Source: Chlorobiales bacterium Clorobi_01 (GTDB taxonomy: Bacteria > Bacteroidota > Chlorobiia > Chlorobiales > Chlorobiaceae). Taken from it: a stretch of DNA of 64,000 bases. Each line of letters starts with the position of its first letter. Position 1 is the stretch's first letter. Below, one piece after another: positions 8,391-19,963 of the stretch. The stretch covers positions 250,569 to 314,568 of the forward strand of contig LUZT01000006.1 in the NCBI GenBank assembly GCA_001602925.1, read 5' to 3'. The notes under the pieces are model-generated. The model did not search any database. It worked only from the letters and a program-made list of their open reading frames with translations, and was not told the DNA's origin. Both the position numbers and the translations under genes were made by a program.

Positions 8391-9101
8391 ATGACTTTGG
8401 AACAAGATTTTGATAAGCATATTCGGGAACAACACCGAATTGCTAAAGAATCTACCGGGTATAAAGCACCCTACTACTGGAAAATGATCAATGAACGCGG
8501 AGCCTTACAAGCTGCTCATGATCTTCTGGTTGGTAAGATGAAGATCCACGATGGTTTAACTGAGCTCGTATTGCACGGTAGGCTCGATTTATCGCTTGAA
8601 GCTTCTGTTATAAAACCTCAATGGCGGCCCCTTTTCAGCCCTTTAGAAATCGAAACAGCCAAAACAAGGCTTAAACAACTAAATTTTCCGCTGGTTGATG
8701 CAATGGAAAATTTAGCAAGCCAAGAAATCCATCACGAACAACCTCAGAGGCGGAGCTATGAGACGAACGCCATTATGCGCGACCAATATCTACCGAAAAA
8801 GGTAAAGGAAATGTATGAATACAAATGCCAAGTTTGTGGCTTCCGGTTAGAATCCGGCGATTATTGGTATGCGGAAGCTGCACATATTCGCCCATTAGGA
8901 AGTCCGCACAATGGAACTGATATTATTGAAAATCTTCTATGTCTTTGTCCCAACCATCATAAGCTATTTGACATAGGTGGATTTTTTATTGAGGATAACT
9001 ATGAAATTCCCCAACTTAAGACTTCGTTGAACGTTGACGCTATGCATAATTTAGATATTGAAGCTATTCGCTATCATCGAAATTGGTGCAAGCATAGCTA
9101 A
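8391..9101 (+). CDS. HNH endonuclease-domain protein
   Basis: The start ATG 8391 is preceded by AAGGAGA at 8379-8385. The 236-residue protein has an uncharacterised N-terminal part (about 1-135) and a C-terminal HNH domain with CQVCG, then AEAAHIRPLG, then LLCLCPNHHKLFD, so the zinc-binding cysteines and the catalytic His are present. This arrangement resembles the HNH nucleases of McrA-like restriction systems. The coding sequence is visibly AT-richer than the surroundings, which suggests transfer. No methylase or other restriction gene is adjacent, so the cellular role is open. Confidence 0.8.
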   Translation: MTLEQDFDKHIREQHRIAKESTGYKAPYYWKMINERGALQAAHDLLVGKMKIHDGLTELVLHGRLDLSLEASVIKPQWRPLFSPLEIETAKTRLKQLNFPLVDAMENLASQEIHHEQPQRRSYETNAIMRDQYLPKKVKEMYEYKCQVCGFRLESGDYWYAEAAHIRPLGSPHNGTDIIENLLCLCPNHHKLFDIGGFFIEDNYEIPQLKTSLNVDAMHNLDIEAIRYHRNWCKHS

Positions 9102-9171
9102 CGGTCGGTTCTGCTGCTACTCAAAAATGCTTAACAGTGTTATCAAAATTATATCGCCCTAAAACAACACC

Positions 9172-9215
9172 GCCCGCTTACGGTAAATCGTAAGCGTGCG
9201 GCTGTTCTGTTTTTT
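9172..9215. terminator. Bidirectional intrinsic terminator-like hairpin
   Basis: CGCTTACG at 9175-9182 pairs with CGTAAGCG at 9189-9196, and the stem is extended by CCGC/GCGG. A T run follows at 9210-9215. It sits between the convergent HNH gene and metH. Confidence 0.65.
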
Positions 9216-9226
9216 CAGCGAATCCC

Positions 9227-12913
<3,687 letters not shown>

Positions 12914-12993
12914 GCAGCGGCGGTTGGAGATTGGAAAAAATGATCCACAAGGTAAGCAAAAAAGCGCTCAAATCCCCATCCACCGGAAGGGTA

Positions 12994-13016
12994 ACCGGGT
13001 CACGAAACGACCCGGT
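12994..13016 (-). other. Perfect hairpin at the end of the esterase gene
   Basis: ACCGGGTC at 12994-13001 pairs with GACCCGGT at 13009-13016 around a 7-base loop. It overlaps the esterase stop codon and lies about 80 bp upstream of metH. No T run follows on the minus strand, so it is not a standard terminator; it may protect or attenuate the transcript. Confidence 0.4.
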
Positions 13017-13671
13017 CGATGCGCTCCGAAAGCCACGAAGCGAGGAAATCGAGCGACGCCTGATCGATCTGGTGCGCCATCGGATATTCGCGATAGGTGA
13101 GGTCGGCGATCCTGTCGCGGAGCCACGCATCGGCCTGTCGTCCCCGGTCGATGGGCAGCACGTCGTCGAACAGCCCGTGCTGCACGAGGAACGGCACATT
13201 AGCGAGAGCTTCGGGTAAGGTCCCAGCCTCGGGCCGCGCATCGGGAAGCTGCCCGCTCAGCGCGAGGACGCCATGCAGCAGTTCCGGATTGCGGAAGGCC
13301 GTGAGGTAGCTCATCACCGATCCTTGGCTGAAGCCCATGAGAAAGGTTTTTTCACCGGTCGGCTGGAGCTTTTCGATGAGATGTTCGAGAAACGTCACCA
13401 GCTTTTCGGCCACCTGCCGCGCCGCCTCGCGATCAACGGTGATGCCGCCTGGCGTGAACTCGATCGGGAACCAGCCATACATCTCCGGAGCAAGCACGAG
13501 CGGCGCGCGAACGCTCACGACTCGAAGCCGCGCATCGAGATAGCTCGCCAGACTGATGAGATCCTTTTCGTTGCTGCCATAGCCATGCAGCATGACGAGC
13601 AGCGGACTTTGTTCGTCGGCGTGGCGGTTGTAATCGAGCCAGGTGAAGGTATCGCTATTGCGGGTGAGCAT
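13000..13671 (-). CDS. Alpha/beta-hydrolase, phospholipase/carboxylesterase (YpfH) family
   Basis: From ATG 13671 the protein is 223 residues, the usual size for this family. It has the oxyanion-hole motif LHGYGSNEKD, the nucleophile elbow GFSQGS, an acid in GLFDDVLP and the catalytic His in PMAHQ. These enzymes hydrolyse small esters or acyl groups; the natural substrate is unknown. The start has no Shine-Dalgarno sequence, but an open frame reaching 13803 adds residues outside the family pattern. It precedes metH on the same strand. Confidence 0.8.
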   Translation of the reverse strand: MLTRNSDTFTWLDYNRHADEQSPLLVMLHGYGSNEKDLISLASYLDARLRVVSVRAPLVLAPEMYGWFPIEFTPGGITVDREAARQVAEKLVTFLEHLIEKLQPTGEKTFLMGFSQGSVMSYLTAFRNPELLHGVLALSGQLPDARPEAGTLPEALANVPFLVQHGLFDDVLPIDRGRQADAWLRDRIADLTYREYPMAHQIDQASLDFLASWLSERIDRVVS

Positions 13672-13846
13672 GGGGGGATAGGTAAGGTTGGTTTTGTAAT
13701 TCGGGTAAAAATAGGTCGAAGAATCACATAAAGCAACGAACCGTTCCGTTGTCGTTGTGAGCCGCTCGTATCCGGCAGGATACCGCATACGGACAATGAA
13801 CACAGCACTCCTTTGCGATGACAGGATAATGTGAGGCTTTTTAATC

Positions 13847-13940
13847 TGTCATTCTGAGGAGGCTTGCCGACGAAGAATCCAGTTCTTTCGAGTAGCACAG
13901 AGTCGTTTCGGCTGGATTCTTCACTGTGTTCAGAAAGACA
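13847..13940. repeat. 94-bp palindromic intergenic element
   Basis: Two arms face each other. The inner arms GAAGAATCCAG (13872-13882) and CTGGATTCTTC (13912-13922) pair at all 11 positions. The outer arms TGTCATTCTGA (13847-13857) and TCAGAAAGACA (13930-13940) pair at 10 of 11. A single-arm relative occurs at 47824-47853. The structure resembles a REP or MITE-like element; there is no transposase in the window. Confidence 0.65.
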
Positions 13941-14002
13941 AAAAATTTAAAGGCAAGGCATGGCAATGAATCGCCATCTTCCGAACTGTCCGGACCCGCG
14001 CT

Positions 14003-14080
14003 ATCAAAAGGATTCCCCTCGGTGATAATCTCGCCACCAGGCATCTCGTCGCCGTCACAGCCAACCACAGGCTGCCCGTG
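14003..14080 (-). pseudogene. Diverged fragment of an mnmA 3' end
   Basis: Read on the minus strand, the fragment translates as GQPVVGCDGDEMPGGEIIT plus NP, matching the C-terminus of the intact MnmA at 19964-21058 (GQAVVFYDGDEVLGGGIIT plus NP). About 52 of 71 bases match. Nothing upstream resembles the rest of mnmA, so it is a relic. It lies in the same orientation as the intact mnmA, and the two bracket sucA-sucB-lpd. Confidence 0.65.
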
Positions 14081-14123
14081 TCAGTGAAAATATCTTTGGA
14101 TGGTATGGGTTTTTTGAGGCATT

Positions 14124-14160
14124 AACAATTGTGATTTTCTTGTCGGGAATTTCCGAAAAT
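14124..14160 (+). promoter_or_regulatory. Shared upstream element, copy 2, before sucA
   Basis: AACAATTGT at 14124-14132 and TTCCGAAAAT at 14151-14160 are spaced by 18 bases, exactly as in copy 1 at 6578-6614. It is about 190 bp upstream of the sucA start. A regulatory role is inferred from the conserved blocks and spacing. Confidence 0.45.
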
Positions 14161-14353
14161 ATGAGTATATAAAAAGCGCCGTTGTTCAGCGCCGGTTTGG
14201 CTGGAGGGCGGAGAAAAACATGATCGATACACGCCCACATTCCTCTACCGCTGTCCTTCGACAGCCGCTATCCCGTTCTTCGCACCCGGTTTACGCCATA
14301 TCGACCGACTTTCAAAATCACACAATCATCAAAGGCAAGAAACCCTCATCGTG

Positions 14354-17182
14354 ATGCAGGAGTACACAACCAGTTCGTACCTTTTCGGCGGGAACGCTCC
14401 CTATATCGAAGAGCTGTACGAAGCTTACCTCGACAATCCGGCTTCCGTCCCGGAAAACTGGCGAACCTATTTCGATGCAATGCAGCATATGCCTGTTGAC
14501 GGCGGAAGGGATAGGCCAGACATTGCTCACGGGCCTGTTCAGGCAGCTTTTGCTGAACAGGCCCGTCTCGGCCCCATCTGCCGCGTTGTGGCAAGTCCCG
14601 ACGCCGAACTTGGACGAAAGCGCGTTGCCGTGCAACAGCTTATCTCCGCATACCGGAACATCGGCTCCCGCCGGGCCGATCTCGATCCCCTGAAACGCCA
14701 GGAACGAACTCCGCTGCCCGATCTCGATCCCTCCTTCTACGGTTTCTCCGACACCGACATGGGCACGGTCTTTAATACCAGCAATACCCGTTTCGGCAAT
14801 GAAAGCATGCCACTCCGTGAGCTTCTCCAGAACCTTCGTGAAACCTACTGCGGCACCCTTGCCATCGAGTTCATGTACATCACCGACCAGAGCGAAAAGC
14901 GGTGGTGGCAGGCCAAATTCGAGACCATCCGGGCAAAACCCAATTTCGATCCCCCGAAAAAGAAGCACATCCTCGAACGGCTGACGGCTGCCGAGGGGTT
15001 CGAACGCTACCTTCATACGCGCTTCATCGGCCAGAAGCGCTTCTCGCTCGAAGGGGGCGAGAGCGTCATTCCGGCGCTCGACGAGATCGTCCAGCGCGCC
15101 GGAAAGGCCGGGGTGCAGGAGATCGTGATCGGCATGGCGCATCGTGGCCGTCTGAACGTGCTCGTGAACATCATGGGCAAAAATCCGGTCGATCTGTTTG
15201 CGGAGTTCGAGGGCAAGCACGCCGGTGATCTCCCTTCGGGCGACGTGAAGTACCATCAGGGATTCACGAGCGATATCTCCACGCCAGGCGGGCCGGTCAA
15301 CCTCTCGCTCGCCTTCAATCCGTCGCATCTTGAAATCGTCAATCCGGTGGTCGAAGGGGCCGTCAAGGCGCGACAGGTCAAGCGCGATGACCGCGACGGC
15401 TCGCAGGTGCTGCCGATTCTCGTGCATGGCGACGCGGCTTTCGCGGGGCAGGGCGTGGTGATGGAAACCCTCAATCTCGCCATGACGAGGGGATACGGCA
15501 CGGGCGGCACGGTCCATATCGTCATCAACAACCAGATCGGTTTCACCACCTCCGATCCTCGCGACAGCCGCTCGACCACCTACTGCACCGACGTGGTCAA
15601 GATGATCGAAGCGCCGGTGCTGCATGTTAACGGTGATGATCCCGAGGCGGTGGTGCTGGCCACGCAGATGGCGCTCGACTATCGGCAGGCCTTCCGGCAT
15701 GACGTCGTGCTCGACATCGTCTGCTTCAGGAAGCTCGGGCACAACGAGCAGGACACCCCGGCCCTGACCCAGCCGCTGATGTACAAGAAGATCGACAAAC
15801 ATCCCGGCACCCGCAGGCTCTATGCCGACAAGCTCGTCTCGCAGGGGGTCATCAAGCCGGAGTTCGCCGATGCCATGAGCAAGCAGTTCCGCAAGGAGCT
15901 CGACGAAGGGCGTTACACCCCGAATCCCGTGTTGGTCAACAAAACGCTTTTTACCACCGAAACCTCCTCCGTGCCGCCGGAGTCGTCTGATACCGGTGTG
16001 CCGGTCGCCGAGCTGCAACGGCTCTCGGAGCGGATCACGAAGGTTCCGGAAACGTTCAAGCTGCATCCGCTGGTCGAGAAGGTGCTCAACGACCGCGCCC
16101 GCATGGGGCGTGGCGAGCAGTTGCTCGACTGGGGTATGGGCGAGCATCTTGCTTTTGCCTCCCTCGTCGCTGGCGGCTATCCCATCCGCATCACCGGCCA
16201 GGACAGCGGTCGTGGCACCTTTTCGCACCGCCACGCCGTGCTGCATGACCAGAAGCGCGAGCGGTGGGACTCGGGCATCTATGTGCCCCTGCAGAACATC
16301 ACAGAGACGCAGGCAGCCTTCACGGTGATCGATTCGGTGCTTTCGGAGGAGGCGGTGCTCGGTTTCGAGTACGGCTATTCCATCTCGGCACCCGATACGC
16401 TGGTGATCTGGGAGGCGCAGTTTGGCGACTTCGCCAACGGCGCGCAGGTGCTTATCGACCAGTTCATCACCTCGGGCGAGGTCAAATGGGGACTCGCGTC
16501 GGGCATCACCCTGATGCTGCCGCACGGCTACGAAGGGCAGGGGCCGGAGCACTCGTCGGCGCGTCCTGAGCGCTACCTGCAACTCTGCGCTGAAAACAAC
16601 ATTCAGGTCTGCCAGCCCACCACTCCGGCGCAGATATTCCACCTGCTCCGGCGGCAGATGACCTCGATGATGCGCAAGCCGCTGGTGATCCTCACGCCGA
16701 AATCGCTGTTACGTCACAAGGAGGCGGTCTCGCGGCTCGACGAGCTTGCCAGTGGCGGGTTCCGCAACCTCATCGACGACCCTGTCGTCGATACAGACAG
16801 GATTACCAGGGTGCTGGCCTGCTCGGGAAGAGTGTACTACGATCTCGTGAACCGGCGCAGGGAGACGGGCGCGGAGCATGTGGCCATCATTCGCGTCGAG
16901 CAGCTCTATCCGTTCCCGGAAGAGGATCTCGCGAGGGAACTGCAACGATATCCGCGCCTCCGCGATATTGTCTGGTGCCAGGACGAACCGAAAAACCAGG
17001 GTTACTGGCGTTTCATCCAGCGCTTTTTCATGAGAAGCATGAGCCACGGGCAGATTTTCGGTTATGCGGGCCGCTTCGCATCGGCTTCGACCGCATGCGG
17101 ATACGCTTCGAAACACGCGATGCAGCAGCAGGCGTTGCTCGATCAGGCTTTCGGGGATTTCGCCGTTTTTTTTAACAAATAA
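14354..17182 (+). CDS. sucA: 2-oxoglutarate dehydrogenase E1 component
   Basis: The 942-residue protein has the E1o N-terminal pattern SYLFGGNAPYIEELYEAYL (E2-interacting segment). The thiamine diphosphate domain includes GMAHRGRLNVL, HGDAAFAGQG and VINNQIGFTTS. The pyrimidine-binding and C-terminal domains follow with SGRGTFSHRH and LMLPHGYEGQGPEHSSAR. It decarboxylates 2-oxoglutarate and passes a succinyl group to E2. Length matches the roughly 930-residue bacterial enzyme. It is the first gene of sucA-sucB-lpd, with sucB starting 9 bp downstream. ATG 14354 is used; a GTG directly precedes it. Confidence 0.96.
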   Translation: MQEYTTSSYLFGGNAPYIEELYEAYLDNPASVPENWRTYFDAMQHMPVDGGRDRPDIAHGPVQAAFAEQARLGPICRVVASPDAELGRKRVAVQQLISAYRNIGSRRADLDPLKRQERTPLPDLDPSFYGFSDTDMGTVFNTSNTRFGNESMPLRELLQNLRETYCGTLAIEFMYITDQSEKRWWQAKFETIRAKPNFDPPKKKHILERLTAAEGFERYLHTRFIGQKRFSLEGGESVIPALDEIVQRAGKAGVQEIVIGMAHRGRLNVLVNIMGKNPVDLFAEFEGKHAGDLPSGDVKYHQGFTSDISTPGGPVNLSLAFNPSHLEIVNPVVEGAVKARQVKRDDRDGSQVLPILVHGDAAFAGQGVVMETLNLAMTRGYGTGGTVHIVINNQIGFTTSDPRDSRSTTYCTDVVKMIEAPVLHVNGDDPEAVVLATQMALDYRQAFRHDVVLDIVCFRKLGHNEQDTPALTQPLMYKKIDKHPGTRRLYADKLVSQGVIKPEFADAMSKQFRKELDEGRYTPNPVLVNKTLFTTETSSVPPESSDTGVPVAELQRLSERITKVPETFKLHPLVEKVLNDRARMGRGEQLLDWGMGEHLAFASLVAGGYPIRITGQDSGRGTFSHRHAVLHDQKRERWDSGIYVPLQNITETQAAFTVIDSVLSEEAVLGFEYGYSISAPDTLVIWEAQFGDFANGAQVLIDQFITSGEVKWGLASGITLMLPHGYEGQGPEHSSARPERYLQLCAENNIQVCQPTTPAQIFHLLRRQMTSMMRKPLVILTPKSLLRHKEAVSRLDELASGGFRNLIDDPVVDTDRITRVLACSGRVYYDLVNRRRETGAEHVAIIRVEQLYPFPEEDLARELQRYPRLRDIVWCQDEPKNQGYWRFIQRFFMRSMSHGQIFGYAGRFASASTACGYASKHAMQQQALLDQAFGDFAVFFNK

Positions 17183-17191
17183 CAACCACCA

Positions 17192-18448
17192 ATGGCAATC
17201 ATTGACGTCACCATATCGCAGCTGTCGGAATCGGTCGCCGAAGCTACGCTGGTCAACTGGCACAAGCAGCCTGGCGATGCCGTAGCCGAAGACGAGACGC
17301 TGTTTGAAATCGAAACGGACAAAGTGATCTTCGATGTTCCATCACCGGCCTCAGGCATTCTGTTCGAGATTCTTGCCGGTAACGGCAGCACGGTAACAGC
17401 CGGTCAGGTGCTGGCGCGAATCGACAGCGAGGGAATAGCCGCGCCATCGCCAGCTGCTGCGCCTTCGGCCCCGGAAACCAGACCGCAAGCCTTCCCGCAG
17501 CCCGCCTCCGGAGATGAAGCACCTCGGGAAACGCCGCTCGCCATGCCTTCGGCTGAACGGCTGATAGCTGAAACGGGCATGAATCCCGCACAGATCACCG
17601 GCACCGGCAAGAGCGGACGCATCACCAAAGGAGACGTGCTCTCGGCCATCGCCGCGGAAGCGGAAAGTGGCACTCCTGTTCCGACGCCGTCGCAGGCGCC
17701 GAAGCCGAAGCCGGTCGAGGCGCATCTCGAAGCGCCGCTGCTGACGGAGCGCCCGGAACAGCGCGTGCCGATGACCCGGCTCAGGGCGCGGATCGCCGAA
17801 CGGCTCCTGCAATCCCAGGCGACCAACGCCATACTCACGACCTTCAACGAGGTGAATATGCAGCCGGTCATGACCCTGAGAAACCGCTACAAGGAGACCT
17901 TTGAAAAAGAGCATGGCGTCAAGCTCGGTTTCATGTCTTTCTTCGTCAAGGCCACGGTGCAGGCGCTGCGGAAGTACCCGATCCTGAACGCCTCGGTCGA
18001 TGGCAAGGACATCGTCTATCACGGCTACTTCGACATCGGCATCGCCGTCAGTTCGCCGAGAGGGCTGGTCGTGCCCATCCTGCGCAACGCCGACCAGATG
18101 AGCATCGCCGACATCGAGCGGAAAATCGCCGACTACTCGGCCAAGGCCAAGCTTGGCGTGCTCTCGCTCGAAGAGCTGACCGGCGGCACTTTCTCGATCT
18201 CGAACGGCGGGGTTTTCGGCTCGATGCTTTCGACGCCGATCATCAATCCGCCCCAGTCGGCGATTCTCGGCATTCACGCCACCAAGGATCGCCCGGTCGT
18301 CGAAAACGGCGAAATCGTCATCCGCCCGATGAACTACCTGGCGCTTTCGTACGACCACCGCATCATTGACGGTCGTGAAGCGGTGCTTGGGCTGGTTGCC
18401 ATCAAGGATGCGCTCGAAGACCCGGCGCGTCTGTTACTTGACCTTTAA
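17192..18448 (+). CDS. sucB: Dihydrolipoyl succinyltransferase, E2 of 2-oxoglutarate dehydrogenase
   Basis: The 418-residue protein has one lipoyl domain at about 1-80, with the lipoylated Lys in [15 protein letters not shown] Pro/Ala-rich linker and a peripheral-subunit-binding domain (about 112-150, [20 protein letters not shown]) follow. The catalytic domain (about 190-418) ends with [17 protein letters not shown], containing the active-site His and Asp. It transfers succinyl groups to CoA. The domain order and size match E2o, and the position between sucA and lpd supports this over pyruvate dehydrogenase E2. Confidence 0.95.
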   Translation: MAIIDVTISQLSESVAEATLVNWHKQPGDAVAEDETLFEIETDKVIFDVPSPASGILFEILAGNGSTVTAGQVLARIDSEGIAAPSPAAAPSAPETRPQAFPQPASGDEAPRETPLAMPSAERLIAETGMNPAQITGTGKSGRITKGDVLSAIAAEAESGTPVPTPSQAPKPKPVEAHLEAPLLTERPEQRVPMTRLRARIAERLLQSQATNAILTTFNEVNMQPVMTLRNRYKETFEKEHGVKLGFMSFFVKATVQALRKYPILNASVDGKDIVYHGYFDIGIAVSSPRGLVVPILRNADQMSIADIERKIADYSAKAKLGVLSLEELTGGTFSISNGGVFGSMLSTPIINPPQSAILGIHATKDRPVVENGEIVIRPMNYLALSYDHRIIDGREAVLGLVAIKDALEDPARLLLDL

Positions 18449-18466
18449 GCAAGAAAGAAACACTCT

Positions 18467-19903
18467 ATGACCATGCAATTCGACGTACTTGTCATCGGCG
18501 CCGGACCCGGCGGCTATATCGCGGCGATCCGCGCCGCCCAGCTTGGCTTTTCCGTAGCCTGCTGCGAATTCAATGCTTACGACAGCCCCGATGGCGACCC
18601 GCGCCTCGGCGGCACCTGCCTCAATGCGGGCTGCATTCCGCTCAAGGCACTGGTCGCCTCCTCGGAAGCCTTCGAGCATGTGACCCACAACTACGCCAGC
18701 CACGGCATCAAGGTCGGCGATGTGAGCGTAGACATCCCGCAAATGCAGCAGCGCAAAGATGAGATCGTCACCAAAATGACCTCGGGCATCCAGTTTCTGT
18801 TCAGGAAAAACCGGATCACGCTGCTCAAGGGACGCGCATCGTTCGCGGGCAGAACCGAAGAGGGGGTCAGGCTCACCATTCGCAGCAAAGAGGAGCAGGA
18901 GGAGATCGTCGCCCGGAACGTCATCATCGCCACCGGCTCGAAGCCGAGGGAGATACCAAACGTGAAGGTCGATAACCTCTCGATCTGCGACAATGAAGGG
19001 GCGCTGAAATTCACCGAAGCGCCGAAAAAGCTCGGCGTCATCGGTGCGGGCGTCATTGGTCTCGAACTCGGCTCCGTCTGGCGCAGGCTCGGTGCTGATG
19101 TCACCGTGCTCGAGGTCATGCCGTCGTTTCTCGCCAGTGCGGATGAGAGCGTTTCACGCGAAGCCTCAAAGCTCTTCCAGAAACAGGGGCTACATATCAA
19201 ACTCGGCGTCAGGATCGGCCAGGCGAAACTCACAGAAACCGGTGTGACGGTGGCCTATACCGATGACCAGGGAGCCGAACATCTGCTCGAATGCGACAAG
19301 CTCATCGTCTCCGTCGGGCGCGTGCCGAACACCGAACAGCTCGATCTCGAAACGGTCGGCTTGCAAACCGACGAGCGCGGCTTCATTCCCGTCAACGCCC
19401 AGTGCGCGACGGCGGCTCCGGGCATCTATGCGATCGGCGATGTCGTGCGCGGCCCGATGCTGGCGCACAAAGCCGAGGATGAAGGGGTGATGGTTGCGGA
19501 GCTGCTGGCTGGGCAGAAGCCCCACGTCAACTACGACACCATGCCGTGGGTCATCTATACCACGCCTGAAATTGCCTGGGTCGGCAAGACCGAGCAGCAG
19601 CTCAGAAGCGAAGGACGCGACTACCGGTCAGGTCAGTGCCCCTTTGCGGTAAACGGCCGGGCGCTCGGACTCGGCGACTCGCAAGGGTTCATCAAGATGC
19701 TGGCCGACGCGAAAACCGACGAGATTCTCGGCGTGCACATCATCGGCGCGAATGCATCGGATCTGATTGCCGAAGCGGCGCTCGCCATGGAGTTCCGCGC
19801 AGCCTCCGAAGACATCGCCAGAACCTGCCACCCGCACCCGAGCCTGTCGGAAGTGATGAGAGAGGCCGCGCTTGCCATCGACAAGCGAGCGCTCAACATC
19901 TGA
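18467..19903 (+). CDS. lpd: Dihydrolipoamide dehydrogenase (E3)
   Basis: The 478-residue flavoprotein has an FAD-binding motif (VIGAGPGGYIAAIRAAQLGF), the redox disulfide in GGTCLNAGCIPLKAL, an NAD-binding fold (GVIGAGVIGLELGSVW) and the catalytic His in CHPHPSLSE. It reoxidises the dihydrolipoyl arm of E2 with NAD. The residue after the second redox Cys block is Leu where most homologues have Ser (CIPSK), a small deviation. It starts 18 bp after sucB and completes the complex. Confidence 0.95.
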   Translation: MTMQFDVLVIGAGPGGYIAAIRAAQLGFSVACCEFNAYDSPDGDPRLGGTCLNAGCIPLKALVASSEAFEHVTHNYASHGIKVGDVSVDIPQMQQRKDEIVTKMTSGIQFLFRKNRITLLKGRASFAGRTEEGVRLTIRSKEEQEEIVARNVIIATGSKPREIPNVKVDNLSICDNEGALKFTEAPKKLGVIGAGVIGLELGSVWRRLGADVTVLEVMPSFLASADESVSREASKLFQKQGLHIKLGVRIGQAKLTETGVTVAYTDDQGAEHLLECDKLIVSVGRVPNTEQLDLETVGLQTDERGFIPVNAQCATAAPGIYAIGDVVRGPMLAHKAEDEGVMVAELLAGQKPHVNYDTMPWVIYTTPEIAWVGKTEQQLRSEGRDYRSGQCPFAVNGRALGLGDSQGFIKMLADAKTDEILGVHIIGANASDLIAEAALAMEFRAASEDIARTCHPHPSLSEVMREAALAIDKRALNI

Positions 19904-19912
19904 ACCTGTTCT

Positions 19913-19948
19913 CGTCCCCCGGTTCGCTGCATGACATGCCGGGGGACG
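19913..19948. terminator. Strong hairpin between convergent lpd and mnmA
   Basis: CGTCCCCCGG at 19913-19922 pairs perfectly with CCGGGGGACG at 19939-19948 over ten base pairs. It lies in the 60-bp convergent gap and probably ends transcription from one or both sides, although no clear T run follows. Confidence 0.55.
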
Positions 19949-19963
19949 ATTACGACGGGGGCA

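Larger units (their letters stand above)
13672..14353. other. Gene-poor gap with repeat, mnmA relic and the sucA upstream region
   Basis: No convincing intact gene lies in these 682 bases. From left to right I see a 94-bp palindromic repeat (13847-13940), a decayed mnmA fragment (14003-14080), a promoter-like element (14124-14160) and a leader region before sucA. Confidence 0.6.

Noticed and set aside
12914-12999. A possible cobalamin or SAM riboswitch before metH
   Set aside because: The space is only 86 bp to the previous gene and shows no B12-box or SAM-type core; only a simple hairpin is present.
13841-14068. A 75-codon minus-strand frame in the gap before sucA
   Set aside because: Only its start resembles a protein (the mnmA relic); the rest runs through the palindromic repeat, so it is not a gene.
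14318-16642. A 774-codon open frame opposite sucA
   Set aside because: It mirrors the sucA codon pattern and has no recognisable domain; sucA is certain.
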